7,326 nucleotides of DNA from Lachnospiraceae bacterium (lineage in GTDB: Bacteria; Bacillota; Clostridia; Lachnospirales; Lachnospiraceae), in assembly GCA_024697505.1 (NCBI GenBank), contig JAILFQ010000095.1, forward strand, positions 1 through 7,326. Reading direction: 5' to 3'. Below are positions 1 to 6,600 of this stretch, piece after piece. The translations under genes were made by a program, and so were the position numbers. Numbering within the stretch: position 1 is the first letter of the stretch; every line of letters starts with the position of its first letter. The notes under the pieces were generated by a model. The model had not been told where the DNA came from, made no database searches, and saw only the letters and a program-made list of their open reading frames with translations.

Positions 1-2037
1 AAATTCTTCCATGGTGGAATATTCAAAAGTAACCCTTAAGCAGTAGGTATCCTCGTTAATGTCTTTAAGAAGCTTGTTTGCTTCGTTAAGGGATAAGTTT
101 GAGGATGAGATCAGCTTTTCACCAAGTAGTTTTTCTGTTGAACTTGCAGGGGAGATGCAAAGGCTCTTTCCGTCTTCGGAAAGGGTAAGTTTCCTCGCAA
201 GGCCACCTGCATGTGCCCAGCCGGACATGCCTTGCTCTGCCGCTCCTCTCTGGTCCTGCATAATGGAAAAAATGATGGTTTCTTTACTTACAGGGTCCGT
301 AAAAACGGAAGGCCCGGTAAATACATTTGCGCCATAATCCAAAAGCTTAGGAGTTTCAAAGCCTTCATCCGGTACAAAACGTCCTGTCTTATCGTTAAAT
401 TCTCCAAGGAAATAGTATATTTTGTTGTCTGCTATGCTTGCAGGCGCAGGTGAAATTATAAGAAAGAACTTGGAAGTGCTGCCGTCCGGTGTGCTAAGCT
501 GTCCCACGCAAGGCAGTTCCCAGGAAGTCCCGTACACTGTGGATTGGTTCTTCATTTCGTAGAAGACACCTCTGTATTTCCAATCCATATCTACGGTTCC
601 GTCAGAAAGAAGTTCCAAACGGTCTGTAGAGTAAAAAAGAACGGAACCCCCCTTGGAAGTTGTACTTCCGGAGCAGATAAACATATACCAGATGCCGTCT
701 TTATAGTATACGGAAGGGTCTCTGAACTCGCCCCGTCTGCCTGTGCCTGCTTTTTGTACTATGGCAAGGTCTTTACAGACTTTCCATTCCGTAAGATATT
801 TGTCTGAAAGATCTGCAGGATAAGCAATTCCAATGTTCTGATTGGATATAAGCCCATCATTTGAAAAGGAGTCGTTGCCTGCCGTAAAGAAGAGAAGCGG
901 AACCCCGTTTTTGTCGAAAGCCGCACCACCGGACCAGACTCCGTCAGGAACAATTGTGTCTTCCATAGGGGTAATGGCTTCTTTTATCGGTGTCCAGTGT
1001 GCCATGTCTTCACTGACAAAGTGACCCCAGCAAATGTTTCTCCAATAGGAACCTGTCATGTTTTCCTGATAGAACAAATGATACATGCCGTTGTAATACA
1101 TCGGCGCATGCGGTTCGTTCATCCAGAATTGGAAAGGCGCAGGATGGTAGACTGTTCTTGTTGTATCTGTTGTTAATATGTTCTGCAGATAAATCTCTGA
1201 AAAATCTATTTCAGGAAGTTTGCAGGAAGAGTAAGAGCTTAGGACTTCTTCGGAAGTAAGAGCTTTGTTGTAAAGCTTAAGCTCGTCCATGTAGCCGGAA
1301 AAAATGTTTATAAAGCCTGCTATAAGCCGTTCGCCTTCGTTGTTACGGCCAACCGTAAGTCCCTTCTTGTTTGCTCCTTTAATGGATGCGCTTGAAGGAA
1401 GAGATCTGGAGGAAACCAGCTCTCCGTTAAGATACAGACACATTTCCTCATTTGTTGCACTGAATGTTGCAACAACATGGTTCCATGTGTATTTTTGCAG
1501 GTTGTCTCCGTTTGTGTGAATAGAAAGCCATTCACTTCCGGTTCCTATTTGAAAAGTAAGGGCACCATATTTTCCGTAGCCCAGGATAAAACCTGCTTTT
1601 CCTGCCTTATCCGCCTGGCTTATTATGCCGGTAGGGGAGTCTGTTCCGTTCTTTTCCGCACCGGGAACATCCCATTCAAAAGTTCTTGGCGCAACGTAGA
1701 CACTTATGCTGAATTCAGGTCCGGAAACGGTAATGTCGCTTCTTTTGTAGGTTATGTAATTGCTGGCGCCGTCAAAGAGAAGACAACCGCCTTTGATTCC
1801 ATTCTCTCTCCATTCCGGGTCTCTTGTTTCGGAATGAGCGTAGTGTGCCAGGTTGTAATTAATTTCCCCGTCGGGAAGAGATTCTGCGGAATCTTTTGCA
1901 ATTAAGCCGCTTCCTTCATCAAATGCCAAATGAAGAAGAAGGTCGTTCTCCCGGGTGGCCGGCTTTTCACAGCCACCCATGAAGATAAGACCAAGAAGCA
2001 CTAAATAAATAAGTTTTAATGAAGATTTATTATTCAT
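1..2037 (-). CDS. LamG-GH32 fructan hydrolase lipoprotein (levanase/inulinase-like), 3' end cut off by window edge
   Basis: The open frame gives 679 residues and runs off the left edge without a stop. Residues 1-23 form a lipoprotein signal: K4 and K8, a hydrophobic core, then FMGGC with Cys23 as the likely lipidated residue. Residues ~28-275 look like a LamG/concanavalin-like jelly roll (LHLAFDEGSG near the start, TWNHVVATFS at 184-193, YLNGELV at 202-208, GYMDELKLYNKAL at 248-260). The GH32 five-bladed propeller begins near 298. WMNEPH (305-310) holds the nucleophile position, E308; HLFYQ is at 320-324, WSGGA at 368-372, FRDP at 438-441 (D440, transition-state stabiliser), and WELP at 506-509 (E507, acid/base). 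The C-terminal GH32 beta-sandwich starts near 625 and is truncated. Known for GH32: hydrolysis or transfer of beta-fructosyl units in levan, inulin or sucrose. Surface fructan depolymerase is my inference. Two motifs differ from the usual WMNDPNG and WECPD. The start at 2037 overlaps the end of the upstream lipoprotein gene; it has no good Shine-Dalgarno sequence but gives an intact signal peptide. Confidence 0.93.
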   Translation of the reverse strand, partial: MNNKSSLKLIYLVLLGLIFMGGCEKPATRENDLLLHLAFDEGSGLIAKDSAESLPDGEINYNLAHYAHSETRDPEWRENGIKGGCLLFDGASNYITYKRSDITVSGPEFSISVYVAPRTFEWDVPGAEKNGTDSPTGIISQADKAGKAGFILGYGKYGALTFQIGTGSEWLSIHTNGDNLQKYTWNHVVATFSATNEEMCLYLNGELVSSRSLPSSASIKGANKKGLTVGRNNEGERLIAGFINIFSGYMDELKLYNKALTSEEVLSSYSSCKLPEIDFSEIYLQNILTTDTTRTVYHPAPFQFWMNEPHAPMYYNGMYHLFYQENMTGSYWRNICWGHFVSEDMAHWTPIKEAITPMEDTIVPDGVWSGGAAFDKNGVPLLFFTAGNDSFSNDGLISNQNIGIAYPADLSDKYLTEWKVCKDLAIVQKAGTGRRGEFRDPSVYYKDGIWYMFICSGSTTSKGGSVLFYSTDRLELLSDGTVDMDWKYRGVFYEMKNQSTVYGTSWELPCVGQLSTPDGSTSKFFLIISPAPASIADNKIYYFLGEFNDKTGRFVPDEGFETPKLLDYGANVFTGPSVFTDPVSKETIIFSIMQDQRGAAEQGMSGWAHAGGLARKLTLSEDGKSLCISPASSTEKLLGEKLISSSNLSLNEANKLLKDINEDTYCLRVTFEYSTMEEF

Positions 2038-4210
2038 AGTTTTCAATAAGCTGCCAAGGAATGTTTACAGGGTCTCCGGTTCCGCCATCATTGACCGTAT
2101 CGTAAAGAGCGGAACAGTCCGGGGCTGTTTCGTAGCAGGTAACAACCTCGTCAAAGAAAGCCTGTGCCCATCCGGCAACATCCTCGTCGCAAAGTTCAAT
2201 ATAAAGTTTAGAGCCGATATACTTGGAAAGGTCCATTACATAGGTTCCCATATCTGCCCAGGATCCGCCTGCCGCAAGGCTTGGGAAGTTTACATCGCTG
2301 AAACGGTTTGAAGGATAGAAGCCAATCTGTGTGCCGTCTTCTTTAAATACTCTTACGGCAGCGGCATGTCCGCCCATTCTTACGGAAATAAATCCGGAAC
2401 CGGAAAGAGTAAATACTGTTGAACGTATTCTCCAGGTCTTTCCTTCATCTATTCCTGTATTCCACCCGTCCAAATGATAGTTTCCGGCCTGGTTGTAAGG
2501 AAGCTGTTCTCCCCAGTAGGTTGCTGCGGAAATAACGCCTGCAGGCTTTCCTTCTATCATAAGCCAATCATCATTTAATACAGTCCAACCGGTAAGGTTG
2601 CCGGCTTCGAAGCCGCCGTTTGCAACATTCTTATCATCTGCCATTGCTTCTACGGTGAAGGTGCTTTCTATACTTCCCAGTTCCTTAAGGTCTAAGCCGT
2701 AGGTAACTGTGTAAAAGCCCGGCTTGTCAAGGTTAAGAGATGAGAAGTTGCCGTTTATGGTTTCTTCTCCGAAAGCAACGCCCTTAACTTCAAAGTTTGT
2801 ATAGGTTTCGTCTCCGTATTTTGCACTTGCATTTGAAATAAGTTTTGTAAGATCTGTGGTACCGCAGCTTACAACCGCATTAGCTGCATATCTTGTCTGG
2901 ATTAAAGTCTTCATTGCAAAAGGATATGGGTATGTGGAGTAGAAGTTAACCAAGGATGTAATATCGTCGTAAGAAGCGGAAGTGTAGGTTTCTGCTTTTG
3001 CCTTGGCAAGGGTTTCCGCTTCAAGGTCTTCAACCTGAGATTTTGTAAGGGATACCCTGAAATCGTCCACGTTCATAAAAGCGAAACCGCTTGTATCATT
3101 TGCGTCTACCACTTTAAGGTAAACAACCTTGCCGATGTGGTCGGAAGCGTCCATGTAAACTCTTAAAAGAGTGAGTGCGAGAGTAGGGTCGCTGAAGTAT
3201 TCATTGCGAACTTTAATAAGTTCCTCATCGGTTGTGCCGTCGCAAAGAGCAACGTAGCAATCGCCTGTTCCTGCGCCGATCATGAAGCTTATGTATCCGT
3301 CGCCGCCAAGGGTGAACTTTGTGGAACGCATTGAACCGGTTGCACTTTCAGGGATTTCTCCGTTATTGTTTCCGTCTATGTAGTAATTTCCGTCTGCATA
3401 AACAGATCTGTCCGTCCAGTACATCTGTGTGGAAGGAGCAACACTTGTACGCTTGAAAGCCGTTCCCTCAAGAATAAGCCAGCCTGTAAGGTCTCCGGTT
3501 TCGAAACTTCCGTTTACAATATCGTTGGAAGCAGTATTTTCCTCAAAAGGCTTTGCACCATACTTTGCAATCTGGTCTGCGTATTCGGCCTTGCACTTTT
3601 CAACTTCCTCGTCTGTTGTGCAGATTTTAAAAGCGTCAAGGTTTACATAGGAAAGGTCTGTTCCGTCATCATTGTCCGTAACTTTAATGTATATTCTCTT
3701 TCCCAGGTAATTGCTTAAATCCACAACCTTTGTAATAAGATGGTCGCTTATAAATGTACCGTCACAGTCGGAATTAACAACGTGAGCAATAGGTTCTGCG
3801 CCGTTTTCCTCAAAGAATTCAACGTACACTTTTTCGTTGTTTTTTCCTGCGCCCATTTTAAAACTTATAAAACCGTTGCCGGTAAGTGTGAAAACGTCTG
3901 AAGTAAGTGTGCCGCGCATTGTTTCGTTACCTGCCGCTGCACCGCTGAAGAAAAAGTTTCCGTCCTTTTCCATGGTAACGCCGCCTGTTGTGTCCACATC
4001 TATTACACCGCGAACGTTAAATGCAGCATCGCTTCTGGTCCAGCCAACCCATTTTCCTGTGTCGTGCGGTTCCTCGAAACTGCCGTTAACAAGCTCACTT
4101 ACGCTGTCTGCCTCATTTTCTTTTGAGGAGCAGCCAAATGATAAAGATAAAACAATAAGTAATGCGAATGAAACATAAACTTGCCTGAATGAAGTAAACT
4201 TTTTACCCAT
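2030..4210 (-). CDS. Surface lipoprotein with three repeated carbohydrate-binding-like modules
   Basis: A 726-residue protein with no recognisable catalytic domain. Residues 1-27 are a lipoprotein signal (KK, hydrophobic 11-25, LSFGC with Cys27; the lipobox has Phe at -2, slightly atypical), followed by a Ser/Glu-rich linker. Three homologous modules follow at ~41-197, ~231-387 and ~529-693. Each opens with a VNGSFE/VANGGFE motif and a GW, has a central R/T-S-x-x-F-T-L-x-G-x-G-(F/Y)-I-S block ending in MG, and closes with a (V/Y)-x-D-(L/A)-S-x-(Y/H)-(L/I)-G-K/S block and an acidic DD/FDE segment. Helical linkers lie at ~198-228 and ~388-425. Residues ~445-522 end in KPGFYTVTYGL, resembling a bacterial Ig-like fold. 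From memory, similar modules occur fused to GH32 enzymes of Firmicutes; a relation to CBM66-type fructan-binding domains is possible but unproven. Fructan capture beside the GH32 lipoprotein is inferred from the shared operon and 8-nt overlap. It follows an AGGAGGG ribosome binding site closely. Confidence 0.85.
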   Translation of the reverse strand: MGKKFTSFRQVYVSFALLIVLSLSFGCSSKENEADSVSELVNGSFEEPHDTGKWVGWTRSDAAFNVRGVIDVDTTGGVTMEKDGNFFFSGAAAGNETMRGTLTSDVFTLTGNGFISFKMGAGKNNEKVYVEFFEENGAEPIAHVVNSDCDGTFISDHLITKVVDLSNYLGKRIYIKVTDNDDGTDLSYVNLDAFKICTTDEEVEKCKAEYADQIAKYGAKPFEENTASNDIVNGSFETGDLTGWLILEGTAFKRTSVAPSTQMYWTDRSVYADGNYYIDGNNNGEIPESATGSMRSTKFTLGGDGYISFMIGAGTGDCYVALCDGTTDEELIKVRNEYFSDPTLALTLLRVYMDASDHIGKVVYLKVVDANDTSGFAFMNVDDFRVSLTKSQVEDLEAETLAKAKAETYTSASYDDITSLVNFYSTYPYPFAMKTLIQTRYAANAVVSCGTTDLTKLISNASAKYGDETYTNFEVKGVAFGEETINGNFSSLNLDKPGFYTVTYGLDLKELGSIESTFTVEAMADDKNVANGGFEAGNLTGWTVLNDDWLMIEGKPAGVISAATYWGEQLPYNQAGNYHLDGWNTGIDEGKTWRIRSTVFTLSGSGFISVRMGGHAAAVRVFKEDGTQIGFYPSNRFSDVNFPSLAAGGSWADMGTYVMDLSKYIGSKLYIELCDEDVAGWAQAFFDEVVTCYETAPDCSALYDTVNDGGTGDPVNIPWQLIENYE

Positions 4211-4214
4211 TTTT

Positions 4215-4221
4215 CCCTCCT
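4215..4221 (-). promoter_or_regulatory. Lipoprotein ribosome binding site
   Basis: AGGAGGG on the minus strand, followed by AAAA and the ATG at 4210. It is strong and closely spaced. Confidence 0.8.
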
Positions 4222-4231
4222 ATATAAATAC

Positions 4232-4260
4232 ATTATATGGATGGCGTGTAACGTTTCACG
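4232..4260 (-). promoter_or_regulatory. Promoter of the lipoprotein-GH32 operon
   Basis: A perfect -10 TATAAT (4237-4232) on the minus strand. The -35 position at 17-nt spacing is CGTGAA, a poor match, and it is occupied by the operator. The start near 4225 would give a leader of about 15 nt that contains the ribosome binding site. The -10 and operator are clear; the -35 is not. Confidence 0.6.
4246..4259. promoter_or_regulatory. LacI-family operator at the lipoprotein-GH32 promoter
   Basis: GTGTAACGTTTCAC differs from the perfect palindrome at 6601-6614 by one base. It fills most of the spacer and reaches into the -35 region of the minus-strand promoter, a classic repressing position. This ties the surface fructan proteins to the same regulator as the transporter. 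Confidence 0.75.
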
Positions 4261-4262
4261 AA

Positions 4263-4300
4263 TGACAAAAAAATATTATCATTCAAGGAATTTTTTGTCA
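4263..4300. repeat. AT-rich inverted repeat across the fructokinase stop codon
   Basis: TGACAAAAAA (4263-4272) and TTTTTTGTCA (4291-4300) are 10-bp inverted arms separated by 18 nt. The repeat spans the end of the fructokinase gene and lies just upstream of the lipoprotein promoter. It could act as a weak transcript boundary or processing hairpin, but the stem is mostly A-T pairs and there is no GC-rich stem followed by a U-run, so it is not called a terminator. Confidence 0.4.
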
Positions 4301-5349
4301 ATGCATATTTTGTAGTCACTGCAAGAACCAAGAAGTTCTTTTAGGTAAGGCATGGCAGGAATTGCGCCGTGTCTGCCCGTTGTAACGGATGCGGCTTTAT
4401 TTGCAAATAGAACGGCAGCCTTAAGATATTCTTTTGTAAAAGTCTTTTCAAAAGGCCCTGCCATTATGCGGGAAAGAAATGCTCCGAAAAAAGTATCTCC
4501 GGCACCGTTTGTGTCTCCGACTCTGCATGGATACCCCGGTACTTCTGCCGAATATTCGTCAAATGATAAGAATCTGTTTATAACGGAATGGACACTATTT
4601 GCGGCGACGTTCTTTTTACAGTACAAAAAGGCACCTTTTGCGCCAAGGGTAACAAGTACCACCGCGGGCCCCATGGAAGAAAGTATGCCTGCACCTTCTT
4701 TTGGATCTCTGCTTCCGGTAAGAAGAGGTAGTTCTTCGTCCGAAACCTTAAGAATGTCTACTTTCGGAATAGGAGAGAGCATGGCTTTTACAGCAGTCTC
4801 TTCATTTTTCCAGAGAGCCGGTCTGTAGTTTGGATCGTAACTTATAAGCAGCCCTTGGCTCTTTGCCAGGTCTATGCCCTTTTTCACTGCTCCTTCGGAC
4901 ACCGGATGGGTTAAGCTTACGCTTCCAAAATGATAGAGTTTGGCTTCGTTAAAGAGATTACACTTTTCCATATCTTCTAAAGACAGAAGAGTATCTGCGG
5001 ACCCGTCTCTGTAAAAGGAAAAGCTTCTTTCTCCGTTTTTGTCAACGGATACAACCGCAAGAGTTGTTGGGGCTTTTTCCTCCATATACATGGAAGAAGT
5101 GTCCACCTTGTTTTCCTCCAGCGTATTTTTCAGAAGATTTCCGAAGAAATCTTTACCAACCTTACCCACAAAAGCGGTTCTTGCACCAAGTCTTGCGGCT
5201 GCTACGGCAAGGTTGGCGGGTGCTCCGCCCGGGAATGCTGTAAAAGCCGGAAAAGAAGCTTCCGGCTTGTTATCATTGGCATTTGAAATTGGGATTTTGT
5301 TTTGGGTAAGGTCTATTAACGCTTCCCCTACACTTATAATGTCTGTCAT
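4279..5349 (-). CDS. scrK: PfkB-family fructokinase (ScrK-like)
   Basis: The 356-residue product is a ribokinase/PfkB-family sugar kinase. It starts IISVGEALIDLTQ, then has the substrate-side GGAPAN motif (41-46), SYDPNYRP (170-177), KVSDEE (201-206) and the anion-hole/catalytic DTNGAGD (279-285, Asp285 as base). YDPNYRPALW and GGAPAN are typical of ATP-dependent fructokinases that make fructose 6-phosphate in the cytoplasm. It is longer than the ~300-320 residues usual for the group, with extra sequence around 246-265 and a short C-terminal tail. A longer frame opens at 5418, but I chose 5349: AAGGAG lies 8 nt before it, the protein family starts there, and the longer frame would overlap the regulator gene. 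It lies 20 nt downstream of the LacI-type regulator, so the two are probably co-transcribed. Fructose is the inferred substrate from motif pattern and the neighbouring GH32; another ketose or hexose is possible. Confidence 0.9.
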   Translation of the reverse strand: MTDIISVGEALIDLTQNKIPISNANDNKPEASFPAFTAFPGGAPANLAVAAARLGARTAFVGKVGKDFFGNLLKNTLEENKVDTSSMYMEEKAPTTLAVVSVDKNGERSFSFYRDGSADTLLSLEDMEKCNLFNEAKLYHFGSVSLTHPVSEGAVKKGIDLAKSQGLLISYDPNYRPALWKNEETAVKAMLSPIPKVDILKVSDEELPLLTGSRDPKEGAGILSSMGPAVVLVTLGAKGAFLYCKKNVAANSVHSVINRFLSFDEYSAEVPGYPCRVGDTNGAGDTFFGAFLSRIMAGPFEKTFTKEYLKAAVLFANKAASVTTGRHGAIPAMPYLKELLGSCSDYKICIDKKFLE

Positions 5350-5357
5350 TTTAAGTT

Positions 5358-5363
5358 CTCCTT
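5358..5363 (-). promoter_or_regulatory. Fructokinase ribosome binding site (decides the start)
   Basis: AAGGAG on the minus strand, 8 nt before the ATG at 5349 and within the 20-nt gap after the regulator stop codon. It favours 5349 over the in-frame upstream ATG at 5418. Confidence 0.8.
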
Positions 5364-5369
5364 TAAAGT

Positions 5370-6362
5370 TTATTTGTCTTTTGTGGTCCCACCGTAAGCG
5401 TATTGCACAGGCAGACAAACCAGAGTCGGCAAATTTTCCCTGTTGCTTTTTAATACCATTTCCACACAGGTGGAGGCTATTTTGTCAACCTGCTGTACAA
5501 TAGTGGAACAACAGTATTCCATGTCTCCGAAACGCCTTATTCCGTCAAAGCCTATTAACTGCACATCTTCGGGAACGGTAAGACCAAGTTCCTTAAGCAT
5601 TCCTTCTATAATGTGCTCCAGCCAGTCCGTAACGCAGAAGATCCCGTCAAATTCCAGTTTGCCGTCCTTGTAATGATCTTTCAAAAAGTCCATAAACTGC
5701 TGGTGAGAGTCTCCATCATTAAGAATTTTAAGAGAATGGTTTACGCCGCTGTTAGTGCACTCCGAAACAAAGCCGTCGCTTCTTTTGTTGGTTTCGTTGG
5801 AAAGAGGTGAACCTATACGCAGGAAAGCAATGTTTTTGCATCCGTTGTTTATAAGCTGCCTTGCGGCCAACATTCCGCCTGCATAGTTATCGCTTGTAAT
5901 GCATGGTATTTTATCCCCAAAATATCTGTCTATGGAAACAAAAGGAATATCTTCGCTGACCTGAAGATCCGGGTTATAGGAGAGGCATATTATTCCGTCT
6001 ACCTTTTTTTGCTCTGCCATTATAACTACGTTCTGCTCCGTAACCGGATTAAAGTCTGTGGAGCATACAAGCATCTGATAGCCTGCCTCTGAAAGAGAGA
6101 CATTTATGTAATGAACAAGCTGCCCAAAGAAAGGGTTTATAAGGTTTGGAACAATTACCGCAATGGTGTTGGTATGGTTGCTTTTTAACCCTTTTGCGTA
6201 GTTGTTTACTCTGTAATTAAGTTTCTTTATTGCTTCTTCAACTCTTATTCGGTAGCTTTCACCAACGGGAATTCCGTTTATTACTTTGGAAACGGTTCCG
6301 AGTGCGACACCGGATTCCCTTGCAACGTCTTTCATTGTGGGAGCCGATTTAATCTTTGCCAT
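5370..6362 (-). CDS. LacI-family transcriptional regulator (probable fructan/fructose-responsive repressor)
   Basis: The 330-residue product has the standard LacI-family length and order. The helix-turn-helix is at ~9-30 (TMKDVARESGVA, then LGTVSKVING as recognition helix), the hinge helix at ~53-62 (NNYAKGLKSN), and a periplasmic-binding-protein-like effector domain from ~65 to 325 (IAVIVPNLINPFF at 67-79, VDGIICL at 121-127, FVSIDR at 141-146, PEDVQLIGFDG at 264-274). GGAGGA lies 6 nt before the ATG. It heads a probable regulator-fructokinase transcript and is divergent from the ABC permease. Three sites related to GTGAAACGTTTCAC lie at the promoters of the permease, of this gene and of the lipoprotein-GH32 pair; a CG-centred palindrome is a usual LacI-family operator, so I infer that it controls all three and itself. 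The inducer cannot be read from the sequence; a fructose derivative or fructo-oligosaccharide is plausible. Confidence 0.93.
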   Translation of the reverse strand: MAKIKSAPTMKDVARESGVALGTVSKVINGIPVGESYRIRVEEAIKKLNYRVNNYAKGLKSNHTNTIAVIVPNLINPFFGQLVHYINVSLSEAGYQMLVCSTDFNPVTEQNVVIMAEQKKVDGIICLSYNPDLQVSEDIPFVSIDRYFGDKIPCITSDNYAGGMLAARQLINNGCKNIAFLRIGSPLSNETNKRSDGFVSECTNSGVNHSLKILNDGDSHQQFMDFLKDHYKDGKLEFDGIFCVTDWLEHIIEGMLKELGLTVPEDVQLIGFDGIRRFGDMEYCCSTIVQQVDKIASTCVEMVLKSNRENLPTLVCLPVQYAYGGTTKDK

Positions 6363-6368
6363 TTGTTA

Positions 6369-6374
6369 TCCTCC
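6369..6374 (-). promoter_or_regulatory. Regulator ribosome binding site
   Basis: GGAGGA on the minus strand, 6 nt before the ATG that begins at 6362. It supports this start. Confidence 0.8.
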
Positions 6375-6419
6375 GTTATACTTTGGAACTTATGCCATTA
6401 ATCTACATTTTACCGTTAC

Positions 6420-6448
6420 ATTATATTCGAAGAAGATGTGAATGTAAA
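6420..6448 (-). promoter_or_regulatory. Promoter of the regulator-fructokinase transcript
   Basis: Read on the minus strand: -35 TTTACA (6448-6443), a 17-nt spacer, and a perfect -10 TATAAT (6425-6420). Transcription would start near 6413, giving a leader of about 50 nt. Confidence 0.75.
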
Positions 6449-6461
6449 CAGAACGTTTCAC
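6448..6461. promoter_or_regulatory. Degenerate operator at the regulator promoter
   Basis: ACAGAACGTTTCAC keeps the centre and right half of the perfect operator, while the left half has four changes. The matching block AACGTTTCACGAA (6452-6464) is identical to 4250-4262. It abuts and overlaps by one base the -35 box of the regulator promoter, which suggests autoregulation. Confidence 0.6.
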
Positions 6462-6465
6462 GAAG

Positions 6466-6475
6466 TTTCATGAAA
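6466..6475. repeat. TTTCATGAAA palindrome upstream of the regulator promoter
   Basis: A perfect 10-bp palindrome lying immediately beyond the degenerate operator at 6448-6461. It shares the TTTCA/TGAAA arms of the operator but lacks the central CG. It could be an accessory binding site; the evidence is only symmetry and position. Confidence 0.3.
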
Positions 6476-6555
6476 TTAAATAATCATGTTTTGTAGAAAA
6501 TACACAAAATCAGTTCTATCGAACCCAATTTTTTAGACAAAAATACGGAAAACTA

Positions 6556-6585
6556 TTGACAAGCACTTTGGGTGAATGCTATCAT
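6556..6585 (+). promoter_or_regulatory. Promoter of the permease operon
   Basis: The -35 box TTGACA (6556-6561) is a perfect match to the vegetative consensus. After an 18-nt spacer comes the -10 box TATCAT (6580-6585), with a TGC just before it that gives an extended -10. Transcription would start near 6592, so the perfect operator at 6601-6614 lies about 10-20 nt inside the transcript, a position where a bound repressor would block initiation or escape. Confidence 0.75.
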
Positions 6586-6600
6586 TACCCATAGTTGGTA

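Noticed and set aside
59..1024. Short plus-strand frames in the first kilobase
   Set aside because: They lie opposite the GH32 catalytic domain, whose motifs are intact on the minus strand.
1201..2037. Sialidase or other LamG-bearing enzyme instead of GH32
   Set aside because: The downstream WMNEPH, FRDP and WELP motifs occur in GH32 order and spacing; no Asp-box repeats were seen.
3837..4178. Plus-strand open frame of 113 codons opposite the lipoprotein gene
   Set aside because: It is the antisense shadow of a well-supported minus-strand gene with signal peptide and repeats; it has no ribosome binding site and no family motif. The same holds for plus-strand frames at 4352-4828, 5039-5503 and 1477-1905.
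4263..4300. Intrinsic terminator after the fructokinase gene
   Set aside because: The stem is almost all A-T pairs with an 18-nt loop and no following U-run; support is not enough for a terminator.
5350..5418. Longer fructokinase start at 5418
   Set aside because: The added 23 residues are coded by the regulator's tail, are unlike any kinase N-terminus, and AAGGAG sits correctly before 5349.
6513..6524. GTTC-tatc-GAAC inverted repeat as a further operator
   Set aside because: Only four-base arms, a single occurrence, and no resemblance to the other operators.
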